DNA of 64,000 bases from NCBI GenBank assembly GCA_023390555.1, contig JAEWCQ010000044.1, forward strand, positions 101,138 to 165,137, in the 5' to 3' direction. The DNA comes from Bacillota bacterium (GTDB taxonomy: Bacteria; Bacillota; Clostridia; Lachnospirales; Lachnospiraceae). A program made the position numbers and the translations under genes. The notes under the pieces were generated by a model. That model was not told the origin of the DNA. It was given only the letters and a program-made list of their open reading frames with translations, and searched no databases. Positions 26,715-35,834 of this stretch are shown in pieces (the stretch's first letter is position 1; each line of letters opens with the position of its first letter).

Positions 26715-27589
26715 TATGCCGTTACCTCCTTCTTCTTAGACATCGTTACCTGAATCAGCGAAATGACTGCCACAATTGCAAATAATACAACTGCCTCTGC
26801 CTGTCCTTTTCCATATTCAAAATTACTGAATGCCGTCTGATAAATCTTATATGCTAATAATTCCGTTGTCTTATATGGCCCTCCGGCTGTCAGGGACAGG
26901 TTTACATCAAAGGACATGAATGCTTTTGAAATAGCCATAAAGGTACAGATTGTAATCGAAGAACGAATCATCGGAAGCTTTACAAAACGGAACAGCTGAA
27001 TTTTCGTAGCTCCGTCAATCGAGGCTGCCTCTAACATTTCACTCGATATATTCGTAAGACCTGCGACGTAAATGACCATCAGGTATCCGCTTAACTGCCA
27101 TACCGTGACGATGATCAATGCTGCCATAGCCGTATTCGGGCTTGTCAGCCAGGAGGTCAGAAACAGTTTCCAACCGGTAACGGAACCAATTTTTGTCAAT
27201 GCAAAGGAAAAGATATAATTCCAGATATAACCCATAATAATACCGCCAATCATATTGGCTGCAAAGAAGCAGGTACGGAAGATGCCCTGCATCCGGATTC
27301 CATAAGTCAGCAGCAATGCCAGACAAATACCGATGATATTGCTTAATACCACAACAAAGAACACATAGATAAACGTTTTTCCCAGTGAAATCAGGAACGT
27401 CCGATCCGTAAAAATATCCACATAATTCTGAAACCCTACCATATTGTAGGAAGCAGACAATCCATTCCAGTCTGTGAAAGTCAGATAGATTCCATAGAAT
27501 AATGTAACAATTACCACCAGTGCCCAGATAAGCATTGGCGGCACTACAAATTCACAAAACAATTTTACGTCTTTCTTTTTTTTATTCAT
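26714..27589 (-). CDS. Carbohydrate ABC transporter permease (MalF type)
   Basis: A 291-residue permease of the UgpA/MalF type with six helices. Its EAA loop is LEAASIDGATKIQLFRFVKLP near residue 190. It lies 127 bp after the binding-protein gene, from which it is separated by a stable hairpin. Confidence 0.92.
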   Translation of the reverse strand: MNKKKKDVKLFCEFVVPPMLIWALVVIVTLFYGIYLTFTDWNGLSASYNMVGFQNYVDIFTDRTFLISLGKTFIYVFFVVVLSNIIGICLALLLTYGIRMQGIFRTCFFAANMIGGIIMGYIWNYIFSFALTKIGSVTGWKLFLTSWLTSPNTAMAALIIVTVWQLSGYLMVIYVAGLTNISSEMLEAASIDGATKIQLFRFVKLPMIRSSITICTFMAISKAFMSFDVNLSLTAGGPYKTTELLAYKIYQTAFSNFEYGKGQAEAVVLFAIVAVISLIQVTMSKKKEVTA

Positions 27590-27652
27590 AATTTACCACC
27601 TATTTAAATTGTGCGATCGAACAACACGGAATGACTGTGATCACTTTCACAA

Positions 27653-27682
27653 ATATGGAGATGACGAAAGCCATCTCCATAT
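27653..27682 (-). other. Stable hairpin between binding-protein and permease genes
   Basis: ATATGGAGATG and CATCTCCATAT form an 11-bp perfect stem around a short loop, with no U-run. Such hairpins often protect the 3' end of a binding-protein mRNA, so that binding protein is made in excess over the permeases. Confidence 0.5.
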
Positions 27683-27716
27683 GATTTTACCTGTAGCCTT
27701 TCGAGCCTTTTCTTAT

Positions 27717-29054
27717 TTATTGAGCCTGCCAGTATGCCTGAATCGCATCTGCTGCAGCATCTCTGTCATACTGACCGGTTAAGTACTGCTGCATGGTAGC
27801 TCCATTTTCTGACCAGAAATCAGAAGGAAGTAACAGACTGAATGCATAGGTACTGTAGGTTGCCTGATCCTGAATGTAAGACTGTGTTGCCTGAACAATC
27901 GGGCTTGAGTAAGTAGCTTCGCAATCGCTGTAAGGAAGAGCTACCTGTAACAGATCTGCCATTGCCTGCTGATCTCCGAAGCATAAGAATTCAACCAGTT
28001 TCTTTCCTGCTTCCTGCTGTGCTTCGTCAGACTGACTTGCGTCGATACAATAGCCTTTGGATGGGAATACACCTAACTGCTGGTTGATTTCATCACTGGA
28101 ATCATTTGTCATCGGAACTGGCATAATGCCGTATTCGTCATCGGCAGAAGCAAGTTCTGAGAGGTATGTCCAGCCCCAGTCACCCATAAACCACATTGCA
28201 ACACTGCCGTTTGCCATAGCCTGTCCGTCGATATCGGTATTTCCAACCAATGGATCTTCGGAGTTGTAATTGTATTTTGCAATGACATCAAACGTATCCA
28301 TCACGCTGTTCCATGCAGAATCTGTCTTCAGGTCTACGCTTCCGGATTTTACATCATCAATAAATTGAGCCTGTTCCTCTGCATTTCCGCGGATTCCGGT
28401 AAATACCTGGCTTAAATAATGAGAGCCCAGGGACCAGTCAACACCGGTAAACATAATCGGGCTTGTTCCGCCGTTCTGGATTTTTTCACAAAGTGCTTCT
28501 AAATCGCCGGTACTTTTAATTGTGCTCGGATCAAATTCCTCTCCCGTAGCTTTTTCAATTGTTGTTTTGTTATATAAAATTCCCATTGCCTGAACAGAGT
28601 TTGGTATACCATAGATTTTTCCGTCCTCTGATTTGAAAACATCTAAATATGCACTGTCAATTTTATCCATCCATGTATCGCTTGCCGAATCATACGCGAG
28701 CATATTTTCTTTATTTTCCTGGATATCCACAGGGTCCATAACCGATACGGTTGGCGCTTCTCCACTTGCGTAAAGAGTCATCCATTTCTGTTTCTCACTG
28801 CTGTCATATGCGATATAGTTTACGGTGATATCCGGATTTGCCTCCATGAATTCGTCGCATAATGCTTCAAATTCTGTATCTTTACCAGGAATTGTTGTAT
28901 ACAGGGAAATGGTCGTTTTTTCACTCTCCCCTTTCGGCGTCTCTGTTGCAGTATCATCCGATTTGTTCGTTCCGCTGCCGCAGGCTGCCAATGACATTAC
29001 CATCGTCGCCACAAGAGCGCATGATAAAAATTTTGTAATAAATCTCTTCTTCAT
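27717..29054 (-). CDS. Carbohydrate ABC transporter substrate-binding lipoprotein
   Basis: A 445-residue extracellular solute-binding protein (family 1). A signal peptide with lipobox SLAAC (Cys near residue 25) is followed by an acidic linker and then ISLYTTIPGKDTEFEALCDEF, typical of sugar-binding proteins. The segments FMGDWGWTYLSELA and QQAMADLLQVALP are also typical. It lies directly after lacI. The glycosidases that follow suggest a beta-manno- or beta-gluco-oligosaccharide. Confidence 0.9.
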   Translation of the reverse strand: MKKRFITKFLSCALVATMVMSLAACGSGTNKSDDTATETPKGESEKTTISLYTTIPGKDTEFEALCDEFMEANPDITVNYIAYDSSEKQKWMTLYASGEAPTVSVMDPVDIQENKENMLAYDSASDTWMDKIDSAYLDVFKSEDGKIYGIPNSVQAMGILYNKTTIEKATGEEFDPSTIKSTGDLEALCEKIQNGGTSPIMFTGVDWSLGSHYLSQVFTGIRGNAEEQAQFIDDVKSGSVDLKTDSAWNSVMDTFDVIAKYNYNSEDPLVGNTDIDGQAMANGSVAMWFMGDWGWTYLSELASADDEYGIMPVPMTNDSSDEINQQLGVFPSKGYCIDASQSDEAQQEAGKKLVEFLCFGDQQAMADLLQVALPYSDCEATYSSPIVQATQSYIQDQATYSTYAFSLLLPSDFWSENGATMQQYLTGQYDRDAAADAIQAYWQAQ

Positions 29055-29122
29055 CCTTTTTCCTCCATAAAAAATATACCTTTTGTTATATTTATTTAAG
29101 CTTTATCAGCATAAATACATCC

Positions 29123-30127
29123 TTAACCGATTGGTCTGGTTGAATTGCGTCTTAATACCTGGTATGGATAGTGTATCCATTTTTTATCTTCATCCGAATC
29201 GCATTCTTTAAACAACTGTTCGCAAAGCAGTTTTCCTCTGTCGTAGCTTCGGACGGTAGAAAGCGGAAGTTCGAACAGATTCGAGACCGAATCGTCAAAT
29301 CCGAATATGGAAACCTCTTCCGGAACTTTAATCTTAGCTGACTTTAAGTATCGGATTGCACCGACAGCGATCAGATCACAGCCAGATATCACAGCAGTTG
29401 GCAGCAGTAAATTATTTTCATAGATCTTCTCCATTCCCTTTTTACCGCCTTCTAACGAGAATTCTCCTTGAACAATATAAGAATCTGGAACCTCTAATCC
29501 GTTTTCCTTCATCGTATCCAGAAAGCCCTGCAGCCTCAGCTTGCCATTGGTATAGTCGTTCTCTTCTCCTCCAATATAGGCAATGCGCTTATGTCCTTCA
29601 TGAATCAGGAAATTCGTAACATCAATCGCCGCATGATAGCTGTCATCCGTAATGGTTGTAAATTCACAGAAATCTGACTCCACTCCCTGCTGTGCCAGAA
29701 TTACCGGACATTCAAATTCTCTTAAACGGTTCAGAATCTCCTCATCCAGATTGACACCCATAAAAATGACACCATCTACATTTCTTTCCTGTAATTTACT
29801 CAGCAGTGCTGCCGCTTTCCTGTTGCTGTAATCGTAGTCACAGGTCATCACAATCTTATTATTCTTCATACAGTACTGATCTATTTCTTTCAAAATTGTT
29901 GCCGTAACCGGATTTGTCAAGTCAGCCTCAACAACGGCAATTACATCCGTCTTTTGTGTAATCAGACTTCTCGCTGCTGCATTTGGTACGTAATTGAGTT
30001 CTTCAACGCTTTTCATAACCCGTTCTCTCAAATCATCGCTGACTGTCTTTGTTCCATTCATCACTCTGGAAACTGTCGAAATTGATACTCCCGCATCCTT
30101 TGCTATATCACTAATCGTTGCTGCCAT
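29123..30127 (-). CDS. LacI-family transcriptional regulator
   Basis: A 334-residue repressor with an N-terminal helix-turn-helix (TISDIAKDAGVSISTVSRVM), the hinge helix VPNAAARSLI and a periplasmic-binding-like sensor domain. It is encoded first in the direction of transcription and is followed by the sugar transporter and glycosidases. Palindromes of the form GGGAAAwCGwTTTCCC lie at and upstream of its promoter, so it probably represses itself and the locus until a sugar ligand binds. Confidence 0.92.
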   Translation of the reverse strand: MAATISDIAKDAGVSISTVSRVMNGTKTVSDDLRERVMKSVEELNYVPNAAARSLITQKTDVIAVVEADLTNPVTATILKEIDQYCMKNNKIVMTCDYDYSNRKAAALLSKLQERNVDGVIFMGVNLDEEILNRLREFECPVILAQQGVESDFCEFTTITDDSYHAAIDVTNFLIHEGHKRIAYIGGEENDYTNGKLRLQGFLDTMKENGLEVPDSYIVQGEFSLEGGKKGMEKIYENNLLLPTAVISGCDLIAVGAIRYLKSAKIKVPEEVSIFGFDDSVSNLFELPLSTVRSYDRGKLLCEQLFKECDSDEDKKWIHYPYQVLRRNSTRPIG

Positions 30128-30146
30128 TCACTCACATATCCCTTCT

Positions 30147-30162
30147 GGGAAATCGTTTTCCC
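30147..30162. promoter_or_regulatory. LacI-type operator at the lacI promoter
   Basis: GGGAAATCGTTTTCCC is a near-perfect palindrome with the central CG typical of LacI-family operators. It lies about 12 bases downstream of the -10 box, where a bound repressor would block transcription. Confidence 0.65.
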
Positions 30163-30173
30163 TTTGTATTGTT

Positions 30174-30202
30174 ATCATATCCTCATTGTCATATTTCGTC
30201 AA
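30174..30202 (-). promoter_or_regulatory. Sigma-A promoter of lacI and probably the glycan operon
   Basis: TTGACG (30197-30202) and TATGAT (30174-30179) are 17 bases apart on the minus strand, followed directly by the operator-like palindrome. Confidence 0.7.
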
Positions 30203-30287
30203 CATATTTTCCCTGTTTTTCTTATGTTTGGCTCATTATAACAATTCTATTTCTGGTTTTTTGTGCAATATTCACATTGTTTTTCCA

Positions 30288-30301
30288 GGAAAACCTTTTC
30301 C
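30288..30301. promoter_or_regulatory. Upstream operator-like palindrome 1
   Basis: GGAAAACCTTTTCC has the same arms as the promoter-proximal operator but lacks the central CG. It lies about 85 bp upstream of the lacI -35 box. Confidence 0.35.
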
Positions 30302-30390
30302 CGTCATTCTTTTCCCGGAATAATTTTCGATTTATAGTATTTAAAAAAAAACTATTTTTCAGGTGGTTCTCTTCATTTTTTCCAATTCCA

Positions 30391-30404
30391 GGAAAAGGTT
30401 TTCA
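30391..30404. promoter_or_regulatory. Upstream operator-like palindrome 2
   Basis: GGAAAAGGTTTTCA repeats the same arms about 103 bp further upstream. With the other two sites it could support DNA looping by a LacI-family protein. The remainder of the 446-bp gap at 30128-30573 is AT-rich, with nothing else recognised. Confidence 0.3.
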
Positions 30405-30573
30405 CAAAAGATGCTCCCAGCCTTTTACTGATAATAGACATTCTGTTTGTCTTGTTTTTATATGAAGCATTTTATTTTTTATTCAGATAGAGATTAATTT
30501 CACTGTCATTCAAGTTCAGAATCTCACAAGAAGCATATACTAGAATACAATCACATTCCATTCAGAGGCCTTT

Positions 30574-31170
30574 ATGAATCAAACAAGCGCTGACCAAAGA
30601 GGAACCATATCGCAGTTTGGCAATATCATGCGTGTCGAAAATGCTCTGGTAGAAGATGTATTTACAAGCAGCCGAAGAACCGGTTACGTCATGATTTCCT
30701 ACGCGGTCCCGGGATCAGACCAAATGATTTACATCGAACTCCTCCGACTGAATGTTGTGCGCAACACGGCCATAACAAACCAGTTCGGAGTTCCGCTCTG
30801 CTTTTGCGATATCAAAAAAGGGATGTGGGTGGATGCCCAGTTTTCCGCCGCAATGACAAGAAGTATTCCGCCGCAGTCCACCGCTTACTGGATTGTTGTA
30901 CATGAGGAGCAGGAGCCTGTAAACGTCACCACGGACCGGGTTACCAGCGTGGATATTTCAAACCGTTTTCTCTATACTGGAAATCCAAATGACATCAATG
31001 ACCAAATGCGCTTTGTCGTATCCAATTCGACCGTAATATTCGATCAGAGCGGCAATATCATTCCGCTGAGTGCCATCCAGCCGGGCCAGATGGTACGGGT
31101 GGAACACGCCAATTTCCAAACTGCAAGCATTCCGCCCCAAACCACAGCCTTTCGCATCCAGCTGCTATAG
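30574..31170 (+). CDS. Hypothetical protein with two repeated beta-rich domains
   Basis: A 198-residue protein I do not recognise. It has no signal peptide or membrane helix. Two halves resemble each other: residues 19-110 end in RSIPPQSTAYWIVV and residues 118-198 end in ASIPPQTTAFRIQLL, each preceded by a GMWVDAQF/GQMVRVEH-like strand. The pattern suggests a duplicated small beta-barrel. It is a lone gene on the plus strand with its own CAGAGG ribosome-binding site, and it ends at a strong shared terminator. Confidence 0.75.
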   Translation: MNQTSADQRGTISQFGNIMRVENALVEDVFTSSRRTGYVMISYAVPGSDQMIYIELLRLNVVRNTAITNQFGVPLCFCDIKKGMWVDAQFSAAMTRSIPPQSTAYWIVVHEEQEPVNVTTDRVTSVDISNRFLYTGNPNDINDQMRFVVSNSTVIFDQSGNIIPLSAIQPGQMVRVEHANFQTASIPPQTTAFRIQLL

Positions 31171-31221
31171 GCATTGCATTCACAGGATCTTTTACCGGAG
31201 CAGGAACCTTTGGATGAATTC

Positions 31222-31276
31222 AAAAAAAGACTGGAATGAGATCCTGTTTCACAAGAACTTCATTCCAGTCTTTTTT
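31222..31276. terminator. Bidirectional terminator
   Basis: A 17-bp perfect stem (GACTGGAATGA core) with A and T tracts on both sides lies between two convergent genes. It should end the plus-strand gene and the long nitrogen operon from the other side. Confidence 0.8.
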
Positions 31277-31280
31277 CATG

Positions 31281-32411
31281 TTACAGCGCTTTTCGATACA
31301 GCTCTCGAATTTCATCTTTCTGGAAGGTCACCGGATGGTAAGAAATACCGGCTGCAGATACCTTCATACAGTTTTCTGCCATCCAGTCCACATCCTCTTC
31401 CAAAACACCAAGCTCACCTAACGTGGTCTTTAGATGAAGTCTTTCGAGCATTTTCTGTATCTGCTCCACGCAGTCCTTTTCATCGGTTCCGCCCAGACAC
31501 TGTGATATCTTAGCAAATTTATCAGGGCAGCCTTCCAGGGATGCCTCCATCACAACCGGTGTAATGGCCGCAAGCCCTTTTCCATGCACAATATCACGAA
31601 GTCCGCTGACCGGATGCTCCATTCCGTGCGGCAGGGTGACACCTGCCGTGTTGATTACCATTCCGCCGAGTGTACTTGCCCAGCTGATTGCATCCCATGC
31701 ATCGGGATCACTGGCTCCCTCATACAGAGGCACCAGATATTTTCCGATCAGCTCCATGCCGGAAAGACTCATCATGTCTGTCAGCGGCTGTCCGACCTTA
31801 CTGATATATGCCTCCATACAATGGCAGAATGCATCAAATCCGACACTTGCAAGAATTCCTTTCGGCATGGTCATCATACACTCGGAATCAATAATCGATG
31901 CCTTTGCGACAATGGCATTGCAGCGAAGCGATTTCTTGTCCCCATTCTCCGGATTCGTGAGTACCGCGAATCCGTTACCTTCGCTTCCGGTTCCGCACGT
32001 GGTTGGAATCAGAATGATCGGCAATGCCCGATCACTTTTGAGACGGTTAAAGATATATTCATTGATATCGCCGTCGTTTACGGCAAGAAAGGCTGCTGCT
32101 TTTGCACAGTCCATAATACTTCCCCCGCCAACGCCTATGACGACATCACATTTTTCTGCTTTTGCAACAGATGCCGCCTCTTCGGCAGTTGTGGTGAGCG
32201 GATTCTGCTTCACTTTGTCAAATACAACACTATCCACACCCGATTTTTCCAGGTATCGGACAATACGATCCAATAATCCTGATTTTTTTGTACTGCTGTT
32301 TCCGGTGACAATCAATGCTTTTTTTCCATAGTCTACCGTAACTGTTCCGATTTTGTCCACACTGCCGCGGCCAAAGATCAGATTGACCGGCAGATAATAC
32401 TGAAATTCCAT
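31281..32411 (-). CDS. Iron-type alcohol dehydrogenase 1
   Basis: A 376-residue group III alcohol dehydrogenase that should reduce an aldehyde with NAD(P)H. It has GVGGGSIMDCAKA (nucleotide-binding, near residue 92), PTTCGTGSEGNGFAV, GFDAFCHCMEAY (metal ligands) and LPHGMEHPVSG. The ATG at 32411 lies 7 bases after GGGAG. It is the last gene of an eight-gene operon, 2 bp after the aminotransferase, so the aldehyde is probably the product of that enzyme (for example succinate semialdehyde). Confidence 0.88.
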   Translation of the reverse strand: MEFQYYLPVNLIFGRGSVDKIGTVTVDYGKKALIVTGNSSTKKSGLLDRIVRYLEKSGVDSVVFDKVKQNPLTTTAEEAASVAKAEKCDVVIGVGGGSIMDCAKAAAFLAVNDGDINEYIFNRLKSDRALPIILIPTTCGTGSEGNGFAVLTNPENGDKKSLRCNAIVAKASIIDSECMMTMPKGILASVGFDAFCHCMEAYISKVGQPLTDMMSLSGMELIGKYLVPLYEGASDPDAWDAISWASTLGGMVINTAGVTLPHGMEHPVSGLRDIVHGKGLAAITPVVMEASLEGCPDKFAKISQCLGGTDEKDCVEQIQKMLERLHLKTTLGELGVLEEDVDWMAENCMKVSAAGISYHPVTFQKDEIRELYRKAL

Positions 32412-32413
32412 AA

Positions 32414-33793
32414 TCATTCTCCCTTATTCTTTACTGTGTTTCTTGTTTCCTGAATGGCTTCTTCAAAAATAGTAAGACCTGTTTCTAACTGTTCGTCGGT
32501 AATGCAAAGCGGTGCGAGGAAACGGATGACATTCCCAAAGGAACCCGCATTTTCAATCATAAGCCCTTTTTGTAATGCAGTCTGAATCACACCGGACACA
32601 AACTCCGGATAAGGTTCTTTTCCTTCCTTGGTCTTTACAAACTCCACACCAATCATGGAGCCAAGTCCGCGGACATCGCCCACTTCCTCGTATTTCTCTT
32701 TCATCTGGTTGTAGCGTTTCATGACCTTTTGACCGATTGCGGCAGCTTTACCCGCGTAATCCTCTGCCTTCATGATCTCCATGACCTTCAATGCGGACGC
32801 GCAGGCAAGCGGATTGCCGCAGTAGGTACCTCCGATCGTTCCCGCCGGAGCAGCATCCATAATCTCTGCCCGCGCGGTAATCGCGCTGATTGGTACGCCT
32901 CCGCCCAGCGATTTTGCGGTTGCGATAATATCAGGTGCCGCGCCGGCTTCTTTCCAGTATTCCGATGCAAAATACTTTCCGCTTCTGCAGTTTCCGCACT
33001 GCACCTCATCCGCAATCAGAAGAATCCCATTGTCATCACAGATTTTGCGAACTGCCTTAATCCATTCGATCGGGGCAGGAATAAATCCGCCCTCTCCCTG
33101 AACAGGCTCAACCAGGATAGCTGCCACATCCGAAGCAGGTGCTGCCTCGTCAAATAATCTATTCAGCTTATCCAGATAGTACTGAATGGCCTCCTCTTCG
33201 CTGTATCCTTTTGGTGCCCGGTACAGGTAAGGAAATTCCGTCCGGTAAATCCCTGACGGAAACGGCCCCATGCCAAGTGCATATGCCTTTTTGGCAGTCA
33301 GTGCCATGGTAAGGTTCGTCCTTCCGTGAAAAGCACCCGAAAAACAAATAATGCTGGAACGGCCGGTATAGGCCTTTGCTACTTTTATCGCATTTTCATC
33401 CGCTTCGGCACCGCTGTTTGCAAAAAATGTCTTTTTCCGATCCCCACGACAAGGCATGATTTCGTCTAATTTTTCTGCAAGTTCAATATACCCCTCATGT
33501 GCAACGACATTGAAAATGCAGTGAAAATAGTTCTCCGCCTGCGCTTTTACAGCCTCGACCACCTCCGGTCTGGAATAGCCGATATTCAGTACGCCGACAC
33601 CTCCGATAAAATCCAGGAACCGGTTTCCGTCCACGTCTTCGAGCATGGCCCCTTCCCCGCGGCTGATACAGATCGGATAGGTATATCCGCACAGAGCCTT
33701 CGGCAATGCTGCGTCTCTCTTTTCTAACAATGCCTTCGCCTTCGGGCCCGGCACCTGTCCGGTAATGATTTCTGGTAATGCTTCTTTTAACAA
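32414..33793 (-). CDS. Class III aminotransferase, GABA-transaminase-like
   Basis: A PLP-dependent omega-aminotransferase of 459 residues, closest by eye to GabT. It has the N-terminal FLDFIGGVGVLNIGYS, ANSGAEADENAIKVAK, FHGRTNLTMALT, LVEPVQGEGGFIP, LIADEVQCG, the PLP lysine in ATAKSLGGGVP, and IGGTYCGNPLACAS. Likely donors are GABA, beta-alanine or a similar omega-amino compound, giving a semialdehyde. The start is TTG at 33793, 8 bases after AAAGGAAG. It lies between two alcohol dehydrogenase genes. Confidence 0.88.
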   Translation of the reverse strand: MLKEALPEIITGQVPGPKAKALLEKRDAALPKALCGYTYPICISRGEGAMLEDVDGNRFLDFIGGVGVLNIGYSRPEVVEAVKAQAENYFHCIFNVVAHEGYIELAEKLDEIMPCRGDRKKTFFANSGAEADENAIKVAKAYTGRSSIICFSGAFHGRTNLTMALTAKKAYALGMGPFPSGIYRTEFPYLYRAPKGYSEEEAIQYYLDKLNRLFDEAAPASDVAAILVEPVQGEGGFIPAPIEWIKAVRKICDDNGILLIADEVQCGNCRSGKYFASEYWKEAGAAPDIIATAKSLGGGVPISAITARAEIMDAAPAGTIGGTYCGNPLACASALKVMEIMKAEDYAGKAAAIGQKVMKRYNQMKEKYEEVGDVRGLGSMIGVEFVKTKEGKEPYPEFVSGVIQTALQKGLMIENAGSFGNVIRFLAPLCITDEQLETGLTIFEEAIQETRNTVKNKGE

Positions 33794-33821
33794 CTCAAAC
33801 GCTTCCTTTCTGGCTGTACCT

Positions 33822-34985
33822 CTAGCGGTACATTTTTTGATATAGTCCTTTTAACAATTCTGCAGTTACTTCCTTCGGATTATCCGGTGTAGAGGCATCC
33901 GTATAAGCAGACGATGCCAAAGCCTCACAGTCCTCTTCTTTTACGCCGATTTCACACAACACCCGCGGCAGTCCCGCTGCCCGGTTCCATTCCCGAATCA
34001 GCCCGGTACAGTGTTCTCCTGCCGCCATACTGTCTCCCTTTGCGTCAAAGGAGGGATCAAATGCCTTTGCCAGCTCAACCATCTTATCCGGGCAGGCATC
34101 TGCGTTGAATTCCAGTACATACGGCAGAATCAGAGCATTTGCCACACCATGCGGAATATCATAGAAGGCACTCAATGGATGCGCCATGGAATGTACGATT
34201 CCAAGCCCGACATTTGTGAAGCTCATGCCTGCCAGATACTGTGCAATCGCAAGCTGCTTGCGAACTTCAAAATCTTCCGGTGCCGCAAGCACTTTCAGGA
34301 AGTTCTCTGCGATCAGATTTACCGACTTAAGGGAGAGCATTTCCGAAAAGGAAAATGCACCTTTGGATAAATACGACTCCACTGCGTGCGTCAGTGCATC
34401 CATCGCCGTTGCCGCAGTGAGTTTCAATGGCAGGGAGGCCATGATCTCCGTATCCAGAATTGCTGCCACAGGCACCACCTGCGAATCCATGCAGGCCATT
34501 TTCCGCTTCTCCGCCGTATTGGTGATCACATAGTCCATCGTCGTCTCAGACCCGGTTCCGGCTGTCGTCGGCACTGCAATGACCGGAACTGCCGGGTGAC
34601 TGCTTTGATCCATTCCCTCAAGTGAAACGACATCCGCATTCTGCGGATTATTTGCAATGACCGCAATTGCCTTTGCCGTATCGATGACGGAACCGCCGCC
34701 CACGGCAAGAATAAAATCACTGCCGCTCTTTTGAAAAATCTCCAGACCAGACTGCACATTTTCAATGGTTGGATTCGGTTTTACCTCATCATCTGTCTCA
34801 TACGGTGTATGGTTGTCAGACAATACCTCTTCTATCTTCTTTACAATACCACATTTGACCAGATCTTTGTCCGATACAAGCAGTGCTTTTTTAAACTGTC
34901 TTTTGTTAATCTCTGTTGCGATTTCTTTTCTGGCATTTTCTCCGAAATAAGATGTCCCGGTATATACCATTCTGCTTACACTCAT
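33822..34985 (-). CDS. Iron-type alcohol dehydrogenase 2
   Basis: A 387-residue group III alcohol dehydrogenase of the lactaldehyde reductase/propanediol dehydrogenase branch. It has AVGGGSVIDTAKAIAV near residue 95, VPTTAGTGSETT, TAMDALTHAVESYLS and HSMAHPLSAFYDIPHG (metal ligands). It differs clearly from dehydrogenase 1, so the two may reduce different aldehydes. It follows the carbon-nitrogen hydrolase by 18 bp. Confidence 0.88.
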   Translation of the reverse strand: MSVSRMVYTGTSYFGENARKEIATEINKRQFKKALLVSDKDLVKCGIVKKIEEVLSDNHTPYETDDEVKPNPTIENVQSGLEIFQKSGSDFILAVGGGSVIDTAKAIAVIANNPQNADVVSLEGMDQSSHPAVPVIAVPTTAGTGSETTMDYVITNTAEKRKMACMDSQVVPVAAILDTEIMASLPLKLTAATAMDALTHAVESYLSKGAFSFSEMLSLKSVNLIAENFLKVLAAPEDFEVRKQLAIAQYLAGMSFTNVGLGIVHSMAHPLSAFYDIPHGVANALILPYVLEFNADACPDKMVELAKAFDPSFDAKGDSMAAGEHCTGLIREWNRAAGLPRVLCEIGVKEEDCEALASSAYTDASTPDNPKEVTAELLKGLYQKMYR

Positions 34986-35003
34986 CTGCTTCGCCTTCTT
35001 TCT

Positions 35004-35834
35004 TCACTTTTTCTCTATCTCATAATATCGGACATGCTCCATATCATAGGTGTCTTCACGCAATTCATGGATCTGGGAACCAAAATCCTTTCGCTTTGCT
35101 CTGTCGGAGACGTCTTCCCATTTCGCAAGCACGGATCCTTCCTGTCTGCCGATTTCCTTTGACCAGATATTGCCCATGCAGTCGGTAATCATCGAACTTC
35201 CGAAAAAGGAAAACGCCGCATCCGCCCCAATCCGGTTCGCTGCGACTACCGGAACCGCATTATCAAAGCTTCTGCCGCAAATCGAAAGTTCCCATTGTTT
35301 TTCATATGGAATTTCCCACGCCGCACTTACCACAAGTAAATCCACTGCCGCTTTCGCATACAGCCTTGCCGCTTCCGGAAAGCCTGCATCCCAGCAAATC
35401 AGAAATCCGAGCCTGCCCAGTGAAGTCTGGCAGATTCCATAGGTTGTTCCCGGCTGGAAAAACTGCCGTTCCGGTTCGATCAGGTGCACCTTGGAATAGA
35501 CATGCCGGACGTCACCTTCCCGTGAAAGGTAATACTGTGCATTCTCGATTCCGTCTTCACCGTAGAATGGTGCTCCAATCACCGCATCCACCTGATACTG
35601 CCTGCAAATTTCGGTCACCTCTTTCAGGTTTTTTTCCACATCCCTTTGCGTATAGCGTTCTTTCAGATACTCCAGATGCGCATAACCATAAAGAGCCATT
35701 TCCGGAAATACAACCAACGCAACTTCCGGTTCTTTTTCCATCAGTTGCCGGAAAAGCCGGATGACCTGTCTTGTATTTTCCTCCATATCTCCCGCCGCAC
35801 AGTTCATCTGAACCGCCGCGATATACGCAGGCAT
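35004..35834 (-). CDS. Carbon-nitrogen hydrolase (nitrilase superfamily)
   Basis: A 276-residue amidase with the Glu-Lys-Cys triad: Glu in VVFPEMALYGY near residue 43, Lys in YSKVHLIEPE near 119, and Cys in GFLICWDAGFPEA near 153. N-carbamoylputrescine amidase, beta-ureidopropionase and omega-amidase have this layout, so a carbamoyl or amide group is the likely substrate. The ATG follows GGAGGAGG and is next to the ATPase stop codon. In this operon it would release an amine for the aminotransferase. Confidence 0.88.
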   Translation of the reverse strand: MPAYIAAVQMNCAAGDMEENTRQVIRLFRQLMEKEPEVALVVFPEMALYGYAHLEYLKERYTQRDVEKNLKEVTEICRQYQVDAVIGAPFYGEDGIENAQYYLSREGDVRHVYSKVHLIEPERQFFQPGTTYGICQTSLGRLGFLICWDAGFPEAARLYAKAAVDLLVVSAAWEIPYEKQWELSICGRSFDNAVPVVAANRIGADAAFSFFGSSMITDCMGNIWSKEIGRQEGSVLAKWEDVSDRAKRKDFGSQIHELREDTYDMEHVRYYEIEKK

